Assembly (NCBI GenBank): GCA_018660835.1
Contig: JABJJN010000103.1
Location: forward strand, 1-64,000
Length of the DNA stretch: 64,000 nt
Origin: Gemmatimonadota bacterium
Lineage (GTDB): Bacteria > Latescibacterota > UBA2968 > UBA8231
Direction: 5' to 3'
Shown in pieces: positions 1 to 8,249 of this stretch. Below the pieces are notes generated by a model. It made no database searches. It saw nothing but the letters and a program-made list of their open reading frames with translations, and was not told the origin of the DNA. Both the position numbers and the translations under genes were made by a program. Numbering within the stretch: the first letter of the stretch is position 1; every line of letters begins with the position of its first letter.

Positions 1-708
1 ATTGCCATGTGACGCCAGCTGCATCCCACCCGTGTGCCACTTCGGTGTCAGTGACTCGAGTTGCCCATTCTGTTCGCAGAGCTTCGCCACATAGTCCGGC
101 GTCTCAATCTGCAGACCGGCTCCCTCGCCGCTTACCTGCATACGGCTCGGATAGTCAGGTAGCTCTGCAGCGGGGTTGCCGCAGAAGACCAGATAGAGCG
201 CGTCGCCTGAAGCCGGCACATCTGCCTCGAAAACCAGCCGTGCAAACCAACTCGTCCCACGGCGCAATACGCCATAGACCTGGCTCGTTACCTGTGTCGG
301 ACTGGCGGCTTCCCGATCAACCCGGGCCACACGCAATTCACGCCCAGGCGACATGACCTGATCGAAAGGCAGTTCCACGAGCAGATCTACAGGCTCACCC
401 CCACGTGCCTGGCCAATCGATTCGCTCACACGCAGGCATTGGTAGAGGGCCCAACCGGCGGCCCAATCCGCCCACGCGTTGGGCAGATCTACCACAGGGC
501 ACCAGTTCGAGGACAACACATCAGCAGATCCCGGATCGGCCAGGAGCGTGCGCTCACCCTCCACACCCTCCTTGATCGAAGTCGCCACACCGAGGGCCAA
601 CTCGTGGTTGCCCTCCGCCAGGGCGCGCCGCAGGATCTCAATCTTTGTTTCGACGTCATCCGTGCGTTCCGCCCGGGTGGGCTCGAGATTGCGTCGATAG
701 GGGCTCAA
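1..708 (-). CDS. Large conserved hypothetical protein, N-terminal part (runs off window)
   Basis: The minus strand from 708 down to 1 is an uninterrupted frame of 236 codons with no stop. The protein begins LSPYRRNLEP (first residue read as Met) and is soluble, with Trp-rich segments such as NAWADWAAGWALYQ and a likely beta-sandwich part (LYLVFCGNPAAELPDYP). The only usable start is TTG at 708-706, because an in-frame TGA lies 14 codons upstream and no ATG or GTG falls between. That TTG overlaps the stop of the upstream PhyH gene as TTGA, which implies translational coupling. A purine-rich GCGGGGGCAGG stretch precedes it. I do not recognise a named family; N-termini like this are, from memory, seen in long hypothetical proteins of Latescibacteria and Poribacteria. 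The C-terminal part lies outside the window, so the function cannot be judged. Confidence 0.72.
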   Translation of the reverse strand, partial: MSPYRRNLEPTRAERTDDVETKIEILRRALAEGNHELALGVATSIKEGVEGERTLLADPGSADVLSSNWCPVVDLPNAWADWAAGWALYQCLRVSESIGQARGGEPVDLLVELPFDQVMSPGRELRVARVDREAASPTQVTSQVYGVLRRGTSWFARLVFEADVPASGDALYLVFCGNPAAELPDYPSRMQVSGEGAGLQIETPDYVAKLCEQNGQLESLTPKWHTGGMQLASHGN

Positions 709-1448
709 GCCTGCCCCCGCAGAATAGGCGTGTTTTCTGGCGGTTCACTCTCTCTGTTCCCACCGATCGTCAACCTCGCATCCATAAAGTGGATGGCCAG
801 GGCTCGACGCGGCCGATCCGTCGTATTCGGCAACGTGCGGTGCGGCGTGGCACCGTGATGGAACATGATCTGACCCGCACGCATGGGCACGGCGACGGCG
901 GCGGGCTCATCCGGATTCGACATGATGAAACCATTCGACGCAGCGCCATCGTGTTCCCACAGCTGTGTGTGGGCGCCAGGAATCACCCACATACATCCAT
1001 TCTCTGGCGTCACATCGTCAAAGGCCATCCAACAGGACACGACTGCATCCGGTTTGCTCACCTGGAAGTAGTAATCGTCCTGATGCCAGCCGATCTCGCC
1101 CCCTGTGTGTGCCGGCTTATACAGCCCCTGGCAGAGAATCAGCCGGAGATTGGGACCGATCAGCGTCTCGACTCTGTCCAGAATACGTGCATCGCGCACC
1201 AGATCGGCAAAGACCGGATGAAACAGATGGGCGCAGCGAATCTGGTTGACCTCAGTCTGTGTTCCGTCGGCGAGTTCTCCCTGACGGATATTCTTCAGTC
1301 CCTGCTCCTGACGCAGACGCTCGAGACAATTGTCGTAGGCTGCTGCGAGGGCCTGGACCTCGTCAGGAGGGAACACGGTGTCGAAGGCAACGAAACCTTC
1401 TCTTCTGAATTCCTCGACCTGTGTTGGTGTCATCTGCATCGGTGTCAT
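705..1448 (-). CDS. Phytanoyl-CoA dioxygenase (PhyH) family protein, canonical HxD
   Basis: This is a 247-residue cytosolic Fe(II)/2-oxoglutarate-dependent oxygenase of the PhyH family. The first two metal ligands are in IGWHQDDYY (H122, D124). The distal histidine and the 2-oxoglutarate-binding arginine are in the stretch HHGATPHRTLPNTTDRPRR near residues 197-215. The segment ENGCMWVIPGAH is the usual PhyH core strand. Length is normal for the family. The N-terminus MTPMQMTPTQ offers three Met starts within six codons and none has a clear ribosome site, so the start is uncertain by up to five residues. It is first in a two-gene operon with the TTG-started gene below it. The substrate cannot be told from sequence; many bacterial PhyH enzymes hydroxylate small metabolites rather than phytanoyl-CoA. 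Confidence 0.9.
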   Translation of the reverse strand: MTPMQMTPTQVEEFRREGFVAFDTVFPPDEVQALAAAYDNCLERLRQEQGLKNIRQGELADGTQTEVNQIRCAHLFHPVFADLVRDARILDRVETLIGPNLRLILCQGLYKPAHTGGEIGWHQDDYYFQVSKPDAVVSCWMAFDDVTPENGCMWVIPGAHTQLWEHDGAASNGFIMSNPDEPAAVAVPMRAGQIMFHHGATPHRTLPNTTDRPRRALAIHFMDARLTIGGNRESEPPENTPILRGQA

Positions 1449-1721
1449 TTCGATCCATGGTTAAGGGCAACGCAACGAAAGTAGCAGGGGGCGACATGAC
1501 CCTCAATGGCAGGTCGATTGGTAGTCAGCAGCGGTGCGAGAACACCCTTCTCTATGATCTCGTGCACTCTCAACATCTTGTAGCTACGGTGAGCCCGGTT
1601 CGCCGTGCCTGAATTGGCGGAGGCGCGCGGTTCGGGCTGACGCTTCACGGTCTCCACATTTCTGTCTATCATACCTCGCCTTTCACGACCTCTGACCGCC
1701 GCAAGCTAGCCGCTGGAGCTG

Positions 1722-4700
1722 ATGATGCCTGCCCTCGCCAGACTGTCCTTCTGGGTACCCGCTGAGGAAGAGATCCCGTTCGAGAGGGACTTCACCGAAA
1801 AGCTGATGCCCATTCTGGTGAAACACCAGCTTGTCGATGTGGGTCGTTCCGGGCGTGCCGGGGTACCTGGCATTCTCAGTCGGCTCTTCGAGGTGACCGG
1901 CCCGGGACAGATCATGGCGCAAGAACTGGCCTTGGCAACAGACGCCGAGTGGTCTGTGCTGCTGGCGGAATTAGGAACGAAGTATGGCACGAGCTCTTCA
2001 GCGGGACCGCTTCGCTTCAGTTTGCGCATCTGTTCCACACCCGCAGGACCGGGTACGACAGCTGAGATTGGCCCCGCCTACCGTCAAGGGCTGTGGCATT
2101 CCTTCAGTGTCCGCAGCGGCCTGCCTGACGCCATCGTCAATGACATCCTCCAAGATCGGAGTGGAAACCTGTGGTTTGGTACCACATGTGGTGTGAGCAA
2201 GTTTGATGGTGCACAGCTTACCACTTTCACGACCGAAGACGGCTTGGTTGACAATCGAGTGCGGGCTCTCGCCGAGATGCGGGATGGCAGTCTGTGGTTC
2301 GGAACGCAGGCCGGTGTGAGCCGTTTCGACGGAATCGAATTTGTGTCCTTTACCGTCGAGGATGGATTGGCCCATGATTTCACCTATGCCATCAAAGAGG
2401 ATCGCCATGGGGAACTCTGGCTTGGTACCAAGGAGGGTTTGAGCTGGTTCGACGGCAAGGTATTCCAGTCGTTCGCAATAGACGATAGTCCAGCGAATGT
2501 ATTCAACACACACGCCCGCTTCACCGCAGATTCCATAACTGCGGGGATGGGTGGCAGTCGAGTGTTATCCATAGCGGAGGATCGGAGTGGAAACCTGTGG
2601 TTCGGCACGCAGGAGGGTGCGAGCCGATTTGATGGCGAGCGCCTCACCTCCTTCACGGTAAAAGACGGCCTCGCGGGAACGTGGGTACAAGCCATCCATG
2701 AGGATAGGGATGGGCAGATGTGGTTTGCCTTTCAGTACGGCGACGGGGTGAGCCGGTTCGACGGAAAGGAGTTCACCACTCTCTCCGTCGATGACGGCCT
2801 TGCCAGCAACAAAGTTCTCGCAATCGCGGAAGATCAGGGCGCGAATCTTTGGTTCGGCACTTTTGATCAGGGCGTTTGTCGATACAATGGGACGGAGTTC
2901 AGATCCTTCGAAATAGAGGATGGACTGGCAAACAATCAGGTCCTTTCGATCGGTGCAGACAAAGTTGGCAACCTATGGTTTGGCACGAAAGGTAGTGGCG
3001 TTACACGGTTCGCTGGAGCGCAGTTCGCAGCATTCACCACACGTGACGGCCTGATCCACAATGGCGTGCTGTCCATGCTTCAGGATCGAGAAGGAGATTT
3101 CTGGTTTGGCACATTCAAGGGCGCCTGCCGACTCGGAGAAGATGGATTTTCGTCCTTCGATGCGAACAGAGGCCTCACGGATGAAGGGGTCGACGCCTTG
3201 TTGGAGGATGCGAGTGGCCAAATCTGGTTCGGGACACCCGAAGCTGTAAGCAGGCAAACCGAAGAAAACTTCAGATCTTTCTCAATTGACGATGGCCTGG
3301 CGACAGATGCCGTTTGGACGATGCTAGAGGATCGATCAGGTAGTCTCTGGTTTGGTGGTGCAGAGCGTAGGATCGGCGTAACGCGCTACGACGGGAAGAC
3401 GTTTACCCGCTTTGATGCCGATGATGGCCTGGTCCACAACTCTGTGATGGACATTCTCGAGGACAGCCACGGCTTCCTGTGGTTCGCCACACAGGAAGGA
3501 GTGAGCCGGTTTGATGGACAGGCCTTCACAAACTTCACTGTCAAGAACGGTCTGGTAAACGACGACCTGACATCGATCGTGGCAGACCGGGACGGCAATC
3601 TGTGGTTCGGGTCGGCAGGGGGGGTGAGTCGATTCGACGGGACACGCTTCGTGAACTTCACTACAGCGGACGGTCTATCACACAACGTTGTCGAGTGTAT
3701 GATGGTGGATCGGCGGGGCCATCTGTGGTTCGGGACTTTCGGAGGGGGCGTGTGTCGATATGACGGCATCGTGTTTCAGTCTCTGGACAAGCACGATGGC
3801 CTGATCCACGATACGATCCAAGAGATGGTTGAGGATCCCCAGGGCGATGTATGGATTGCCACGGAAGGGGGGGTCACCCGCTATCGCCCCCACCATACAC
3901 CGCCCGTTGTTCGCGTCACCCACGTGGTGGCCGATCGTCGCTACGAACCCGAAGGTCAAGTCCTTCTCCCGGCGGCCAATCAACTAGTCACGTTCGAATT
4001 TCAGGGACTAAGTTTCTCGACCTACCCGGACGACATGATATATCTGTGTCTGCTTGAGGGACGTGATACTGACTGGCACAAGACTTCTCATCAGCATGCA
4101 GAATACCAGGATCTGTCGCCCGGCGATTACAGATTCCAGGTCATGGCTGTCGATCGGGACCTGAACTATTCGCAGCCGGCCATGGTGAGGGTGACCGTCG
4201 TGCCGGATCCCCGCATAGAGGCACTGAACCAGGCAGTCGGTGCGACCAACGCAACTGTCGAGTTCATCGGCAACAGCCCGGCTCTGCGCTACATTCTCGG
4301 GCAACTAGCCGAAGTGGCTTCGACAGATGTTACTGTCTTCATCTCTGGCGAAACCGGTGCGGGAAAAGGCCTGGCCGCCCGGTGTGTCCATGGTAGCAGT
4401 ACTCGTAAGGCGGGCCCGTTCATCCAGGTGAACTGCGGGGCCATCCCTGAGAACTTGGTCGAGAGTGAGCTCTTCGGGCACGAGCGTGGCGCATTCACCG
4501 GCGCTATGGCGCGTAGACCAGGTAAGATCGAGTTGGCCGACGGAGGCACGCTGTTTCTCGACGAGATCGGCGACCTGCCCCTGCCTGCACAAGTGAAGCT
4601 ACTGCACTTTCTCGATGATCGAACCTTCGAGCGTGTCGGGGGCACTGAGAACTTGAATCCCGATGTGCGCATCATCGCGGCAACCAACAGGGATCTGCAG

Positions 4701-5201
4701 CAAATGGTAGCTTCCGCCAGCTTCCGCGAGGATCTGTACTTCCGTCTGAAGGTCTTCCCAGTGCGCCTGCCACCGCTGCGTGAGCGGCGGGAGGACATCC
4801 AGTTGCTGGCCAGCCACTTCGTCGCGGCCATGGCAGCCCATCTCGGAAAGCGCGTCACTCACCTGGCTCCCGATGCTATGAAGGCCTTGCAGGCCTACGA
4901 TTGGCCGGGTAACGTGCGAGAGCTAGAGCATGAGATGCAGCGAGCAGTGATCGTGTGCCGCGGTGAGGAAGTCCTGGCTCGGGATATTGCGCTCGGGCGG
5001 GTCAAGAATTCTGAAGATCCGGTCGAGGAGTTGGTCCAGGAGTCAGTCGATCTGCAGACGCTCGAACGGCGCTACATCTGCCTGATCCTGGAGCAGACCG
5101 GCTGGGTAATCGGCGGTCAAAGTGGAGCAGCTACGGTTCTCGGCCTGAACGAGTCCACCTTGCGAGGGAGGATGAGGAAGCTGAAGATCACACGCCCCTA
5201 G
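1722..5201 (+). CDS. Sigma54 activator with 14-blade double propeller and Y_Y_Y domain
   Basis: A 1159-residue single-chain regulator. Residues 1-120 are an N-terminal domain I do not recognise. Residues about 123-720 hold 14 repeats of the two-component-regulator propeller type (core LWFGT..GVSRFDG), which fits two seven-blade propellers. Residues about 733-827 are a Y_Y_Y Ig-like domain. A sigma54-interacting AAA+ domain starts near 848: Walker A GETGAGKG (about 876), the sigma54-contact loop GAFTGA (about 923), Walker B GGTLFLDEIG, and the arginine-finger region FREDLYFRL. A Fis-type helix-turn-helix ends the protein (LGLNESTLRGRMRKL). In hybrid two-component systems the propellers are periplasmic and followed by a membrane helix and kinase. 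Here I see neither signal peptide, membrane helix nor receiver, so the sensor is probably cytosolic and acts directly on the AAA+ ring. ATGs at 1722 and 1725 both fit; GGAG at 1715-1718 is better spaced for the second. Confidence 0.93.
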   Translation: MMPALARLSFWVPAEEEIPFERDFTEKLMPILVKHQLVDVGRSGRAGVPGILSRLFEVTGPGQIMAQELALATDAEWSVLLAELGTKYGTSSSAGPLRFSLRICSTPAGPGTTAEIGPAYRQGLWHSFSVRSGLPDAIVNDILQDRSGNLWFGTTCGVSKFDGAQLTTFTTEDGLVDNRVRALAEMRDGSLWFGTQAGVSRFDGIEFVSFTVEDGLAHDFTYAIKEDRHGELWLGTKEGLSWFDGKVFQSFAIDDSPANVFNTHARFTADSITAGMGGSRVLSIAEDRSGNLWFGTQEGASRFDGERLTSFTVKDGLAGTWVQAIHEDRDGQMWFAFQYGDGVSRFDGKEFTTLSVDDGLASNKVLAIAEDQGANLWFGTFDQGVCRYNGTEFRSFEIEDGLANNQVLSIGADKVGNLWFGTKGSGVTRFAGAQFAAFTTRDGLIHNGVLSMLQDREGDFWFGTFKGACRLGEDGFSSFDANRGLTDEGVDALLEDASGQIWFGTPEAVSRQTEENFRSFSIDDGLATDAVWTMLEDRSGSLWFGGAERRIGVTRYDGKTFTRFDADDGLVHNSVMDILEDSHGFLWFATQEGVSRFDGQAFTNFTVKNGLVNDDLTSIVADRDGNLWFGSAGGVSRFDGTRFVNFTTADGLSHNVVECMMVDRRGHLWFGTFGGGVCRYDGIVFQSLDKHDGLIHDTIQEMVEDPQGDVWIATEGGVTRYRPHHTPPVVRVTHVVADRRYEPEGQVLLPAANQLVTFEFQGLSFSTYPDDMIYLCLLEGRDTDWHKTSHQHAEYQDLSPGDYRFQVMAVDRDLNYSQPAMVRVTVVPDPRIEALNQAVGATNATVEFIGNSPALRYILGQLAEVASTDVTVFISGETGAGKGLAARCVHGSSTRKAGPFIQVNCGAIPENLVESELFGHERGAFTGAMARRPGKIELADGGTLFLDEIGDLPLPAQVKLLHFLDDRTFERVGGTENLNPDVRIIAATNRDLQQMVASASFREDLYFRLKVFPVRLPPLRERREDIQLLASHFVAAMAAHLGKRVTHLAPDAMKALQAYDWPGNVRELEHEMQRAVIVCRGEEVLARDIALGRVKNSEDPVEELVQESVDLQTLERRYICLILEQTGWVIGGQSGAATVLGLNESTLRGRMRKLKITRP

Positions 5202-5224
5202 GACAAACCCGGAACCACGGTATT

Positions 5225-5240
5225 TGACGGGTACCCGTCA
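5225..5240. promoter_or_regulatory. 16-bp perfect palindrome, possible operator or enhancer site
   Basis: TGACGGGTACCCGTCA is a perfect inverted repeat 24 bp after the stop of the sigma54 activator and about 310 bp before the next start codon. Fis-type HTH domains of sigma54 activators bind such dyads upstream of their target promoters, so this may be the activator's own enhancer site. That link is inference from position and symmetry. Confidence 0.4.
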
Positions 5241-5392
5241 TATGCGACGGGACATTAGTGTTTTCTGTAACCTATTGTTATGCATAGGAGATCCGAAGAA
5301 TCATGACAGATCAAACCGTCAAATACAACGGCTTGGCCTGTGGCCTTACGTCACTCCGAAGGAGATAGAAAAACTCACCAAGCTTCTATAAA

Positions 5393-5425
5393 ACAGGCAC
5401 TTGGGAGGCCCTCCGAAATGCCTGT
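5393..5425 (+). other. Imperfect hairpin in the 5' leader of the secreted propeller gene
   Basis: Outer arms ACAGGCA (5393-5399) and TGCCTGT (5419-5425) enclose a TT/AA pairing and an inner GGAG/CTCC stem with a GCC loop, giving 13 pairs and two mismatches. No T-run follows, so it does not look like a plain terminator. It overlaps the candidate -24/-12 element and could be an RNA leader element or a protein-binding dyad. Confidence 0.35.
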
Positions 5426-5547
5426 CTCTCGTAGGAATGAAGTTTGCAGAGAAGTTGAGCACGTCAGACCAGCCGAGTTGGCTGCAATCTCTTGTAAATG
5501 AGACAGAGACCATTACACACCGCACAGTCGCAAAGGGACTGGATCAG

Positions 5548-6768
5548 ATGAAGCATTGGCAACGGCACACGAAGTGGTCGTATGTGATGGCGGCATCGCT
5601 TGTAGCAATCGCTGCGATCGGACAACCAGCGGCAGGCGAGGAGCCTGATTGGCAACGTGGCGACGTCTTCCTCGCGGTGGGCGACGGCAGTTACAACATC
5701 TATGACCGTGCGGGCAACTTCAAAGAGAGCCTGCAACAAGAAGGTGGTGGCTACACCTCTGACTGCGGATTCAGTCCGGACCTTAGCCAATTGGTGACCA
5801 CCGACTACACCCACTCCCGGTTGGTCATTTTTGAAGACGGGGCCTCCGGCCTTGCCCCACAGATAATCGAGACGGGCGAGACCTCAGCCGGCGGTCATGC
5901 CGGCGCCGTCGTCTTCGACGAAGCGGGCAATCTATTCGTCGGACACCCGGACGGTAACAACTTCATCCACAAGTACAGCCCGAGTGGCAATCTCATCGAG
6001 ACGTACGATGTTGAGGTTGAAAAGCGCGGCTCCAATTGGCTCGATCTGGCGGCGGATCAATCGACCGTGTACTACACTTCCCAGGGACGGGTTATCTACC
6101 GCTATGATGCCACAGCGCGGGCACAACTGACATCGTTCGCGGAACTGCCCGGAGATGGGAACGCTCAGGCCGTGCGGCTCTTGGCTCCGGGGGATGGTAG
6201 CGGTGGGCTACTGGTGGCGGACGGAGTCAATGTCAAACGCCTCGACGAACGTGGTGATGTGGTCATGACCTACGACTTACCCGGCCGCGACAGTTGGTTT
6301 GCCATCAACCTCGATCCCGATGGCAACTCTGTATGGGCGACGGATGCCGAGTCTGATCAGGTCGTGCGCTTCCACATCGGATCTGGCGTGGTGCAAGGCT
6401 CCTTCACCGCCGGTGGCGGCAACACCGTCTTCGGTGTCTGCCTTAAAGGCGAGATCACTGCCGCCGTGCAGTCTGCGACGGCGTTGCCGTCAGTCTACGG
6501 GATCGCGCAGAACGCGCCGAATCCATTCAACCCAGAGACACAGATTTCCTATCAGTTGCCCGAGGCGGGCGACGTGACCCTGTCGATCTTCAACCTGCTG
6601 GGGCAACAGATCCACACACTGGTGAGTGACCACAGATCAGCTGGAGTCCACACCGTGACTTGGAGTGGTCGTGACGCCTCTGGGCAAGCCGTGTCCAGCG
6701 GAGTCTATTTCTACCGCTTTGAAAGTACTGGTCTGACCGAAACCCGCCGCATGCTGCTGCTCAAGTAG
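5548..6768 (+). CDS. Secreted beta-propeller protein with FlgD-like C-terminal sorting domain
   Basis: From the ATG at 5548 the protein is 406 residues. It opens with a signal peptide (MKHWQRHTKWSYVMAASLVA..., likely cleavage near AAGEE). The middle is an NHL/YncE-like beta-propeller with repeated strand patterns such as VVFDEAGNLFVGHPDG and INLDPDGNSVWATD. The C-terminal 80 residues match the FlgD Ig-like/T9SS-type sorting module: NAPNPFNPETQISYQLP, LSIFNLLGQQIHTLV, GVYFYRFES and a final RRMLLLK. Known members carry this tail for export and surface attachment. The frame extends upstream to 5401, but only this start gives a signal peptide; AAAGGGA lies about 10 nt upstream. It sits after the sigma54 activator and 18 bp before a collagen-like gene, so the two secreted genes are probably cotranscribed. 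Ligand unknown. Confidence 0.85.
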   Translation: MKHWQRHTKWSYVMAASLVAIAAIGQPAAGEEPDWQRGDVFLAVGDGSYNIYDRAGNFKESLQQEGGGYTSDCGFSPDLSQLVTTDYTHSRLVIFEDGASGLAPQIIETGETSAGGHAGAVVFDEAGNLFVGHPDGNNFIHKYSPSGNLIETYDVEVEKRGSNWLDLAADQSTVYYTSQGRVIYRYDATARAQLTSFAELPGDGNAQAVRLLAPGDGSGGLLVADGVNVKRLDERGDVVMTYDLPGRDSWFAINLDPDGNSVWATDAESDQVVRFHIGSGVVQGSFTAGGGNTVFGVCLKGEITAAVQSATALPSVYGIAQNAPNPFNPETQISYQLPEAGDVTLSIFNLLGQQIHTLVSDHRSAGVHTVTWSGRDASGQAVSSGVYFYRFESTGLTETRRMLLLK

Positions 6769-6786
6769 CTGACCCCAAACGGAGAA

Positions 6787-7659
6787 ATGACAACAATGAG
6801 ACTGAGAAATTTTGCTCTTCTGATGGGATCGCTACTGATCGCCTCTTCCGGCTACGCCGACAAGAAGGACCGTGACCCATGTGGTGACTTCATCAATCCA
6901 GGCAATGTGATCTACGCGTGCGCCAAACCCGATGGGAAGTTGCGCTCCGTCTCCTGCCCTGCTGAATGCAGGCGCAATGAAGAGGCGCTGGAGTGGAACA
7001 TGACTGGACCACCCGGAGTCGATGGTGCGGATGGCGCCCCAGGCGCAACAGGCCCTGCTGGCAATGATGGTGCGGATGGCGCCGCTGGTTCGGCCGGGGC
7101 GGATGGTGCCCCCGGAGAACCCGGTGTTACTGGACCTGCGGGCGCAGACGGAGCCGATGGTGCTGATGGAGCACCAGGTGAAACTGGTGCTGTAGGTCCC
7201 GCTGGTGCAGATGGAACGGACGGGACAGATGGCAGTGCCGGTCCTACCGGTGCTGATGGAAGTGACGGTGCCGCGGGTGCTGATGGAAGTGACGGTGCCG
7301 CGGGTGCTGATGGTCTTGCAGGTGCAGATGGCATGGATGGTGCCGAGGGCCCCATGCCTCAATTGGGTGCCAAGGTTGGCAAGGCGTTCGAAGTAGTGTA
7401 TCTGGCAGAAACCGACGGATTCGTCACCGCCTATCTCCAAGACGGTGAAAGTCCTTATGGTGTGCAGCGACTAACCGGCAAGACAGATGGGGCAAGTCCT
7501 CCAACGACGATCGTGGCGAAAGATGGTGCGTACGGACAATCTGATTCTGCCGCGATTTTCTTCCCAGTGAAGAAAGGCGAGTTCTGGCTGGTACATACGA
7601 ACGGGAATATTGGGATGGCTGAACTTTCTGCCGTCTTCTGGACTCCTATGGGGAATTAG
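6787..7659 (+). CDS. Secreted collagen-like (Gly-X-Y) repeat protein
   Basis: A 290-residue exported protein. It has a signal peptide (MTTMRLRNFALLMGSLLIAS.., cleavage near SSGYADKK), a short Cys-containing domain with four cysteines (residues about 30-60), then an unbroken collagen-like run of Gly-X-Y triplets from about residue 74 to 193. The repeats are dominated by GADGADGAxG units with occasional GPPG and GPAG. A non-collagen beta-rich domain of about 95 residues follows. Bacterial collagen-like proteins form trimeric surface stalks; the C-terminal domain is probably the trimerising or binding head. Repeats near 7259-7320 are near-identical at DNA level (GSDGAAGAD twice), a likely site of copy-number change. 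GGAGAA precedes the first ATG very closely; ATG 6796 is also possible. It follows the propeller gene and ends in terminator-like hairpins. Confidence 0.88.
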   Translation: MTTMRLRNFALLMGSLLIASSGYADKKDRDPCGDFINPGNVIYACAKPDGKLRSVSCPAECRRNEEALEWNMTGPPGVDGADGAPGATGPAGNDGADGAAGSAGADGAPGEPGVTGPAGADGADGADGAPGETGAVGPAGADGTDGTDGSAGPTGADGSDGAAGADGSDGAAGADGLAGADGMDGAEGPMPQLGAKVGKAFEVVYLAETDGFVTAYLQDGESPYGVQRLTGKTDGASPPTTIVAKDGAYGQSDSAAIFFPVKKGEFWLVHTNGNIGMAELSAVFWTPMGN

Positions 7660-7718
7660 CGAAAACGGATCGTCTGTGCCCTGTCACCGACGGTCTGGTG
7701 AATACAAGCAGATTACTG

Positions 7719-7747
7719 CTGCTGTGCTATCCGAGATAGCGCAGTAG
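7719..7747. other. Hairpin CTGCTGTGCTATC/GATAGCGCAGTAG
   Basis: A 13-bp stem (with G-T pairs) and a CGA loop lies 60 bp after the collagen-like gene. No T-run follows, so it is probably an mRNA 3'-end structure ahead of the terminator. Confidence 0.45.
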
Positions 7748-7777
7748 GACACCACGTCAGCCCCATCTCTCTATCAG

Positions 7778-7815
7778 AGCCCCGTCATCCCTCAAGATGG
7801 CGGGGCTTTCTCTTT
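7778..7815 (+). terminator. Intrinsic terminator after the collagen-like gene
   Basis: The stem AGCCCCGTCAT/ATGGCGGGGCT is 11 bp with one G-T pair and an 8-nt loop, followed by TTCTCTTT. It is 119 bp downstream of the stop codon and correctly oriented for the plus-strand operon. Confidence 0.8.
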
Positions 7816-7827
7816 AAAGTGTGAGTC

Positions 7828-7850
7828 AGATTCGTCGGATAGGCGAATCT
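7828..7850. other. Small hairpin AGATTCG/CGAATCT
   Basis: A perfect 7-bp stem with a 9-nt loop lies 20 bp beyond the terminator, followed only by a short TT. It could be a back-up terminator or a dyad for the next gene; evidence is weak. Confidence 0.3.
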
Positions 7851-8249
7851 TTAGATCTCAGTATTCAATGACTCTTTCTCGAGCTCAATCGCCACTCCAG
7901 CCAGACTGTCTGCCGACCATCGTCGGCTGAATCCTGCGTGGCGTCTCGCACTATCGAGCATTGTGCACTGTCCCACAACATCCTGACAGGTGCTCAGAAG
8001 TAGGACACGATGCTGGGAGGTGTCGGTGTGCGTTGGAGGTGACGGCGGTGAGTGGGTATGGTGACAAGACACCGTATTATTGCGTAATTGGGGAGCAAAG
8101 AAAAGCTACATCAGAACGCCAAACACCGTCGTCTCAATCCCACCATTCTCGGCGTTGCCGGGCATTTTTCTCAACTTTTCTCGAGGCGGTTGAGGGACGC
8201 ACGGCAATGCGACTTTTCCATAACCGATTGTAAAGACTAAAGAACTGAC

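Larger units (their letters stand above)
5202..5547. other. 346-bp regulatory intergenic region before the secreted-protein genes
   Basis: This stretch is more AT-rich than the flanking genes and has no convincing reading frame. It holds a 16-bp perfect palindrome just after the regulator stop (5225-5240) and a 33-nt imperfect hairpin (5393-5425). A weak -24/-12 candidate, AGGCAC-N5-AGGC at 5396-5410, keeps the GG-N10-GC spacing of sigma54 promoters but lacks the usual TTGC. The open frame of the next gene reaches back to 5401, but the signal-peptide start is at 5548. Confidence 0.5.
7660..8249. other. 590-bp intergenic region with three hairpins, no gene seen
   Basis: No credible reading frame on either strand. 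The first 190 bp hold three successive hairpins (7719-7747, 7778-7807, 7828-7850), of which the second is a good intrinsic terminator for the collagen-like gene. The remaining 400 bp upstream of the PhyH gene show no repeat or motif that I can assign; they should hold that gene's promoter. Confidence 0.6.

Noticed and set aside
645-1484. Open plus-strand frame of 279 codons over the first PhyH gene
   Set aside because: The opposite strand carries a PhyH protein with HQD and all core motifs; the plus-strand frame is its shadow, with Arg/His-rich, motif-free sequence.
1445-1672. 75-codon minus-strand frame just upstream of the first PhyH gene
   Set aside because: No ribosome site, no family-like pattern, and it occupies the divergent promoter region.
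5401-5547. N-terminal extension of the secreted propeller gene
   Set aside because: It would bury the signal peptide 49 residues inside the protein; ATG 5548 fits export and has a purine-rich site upstream.
6832-7440. Minus-strand frames with Thr/Ile/Ser or Pro/Ala/Ser repeats
   Set aside because: These are antisense readings of the Gly-X-Y collagen-like repeats.
7851-8249. Possible small gene between the terminator and the HxG-type PhyH
   Set aside because: Frames on both strands are short, Cys/His/Arg-rich and overlap hairpins or the likely promoter; no start with a ribosome site.
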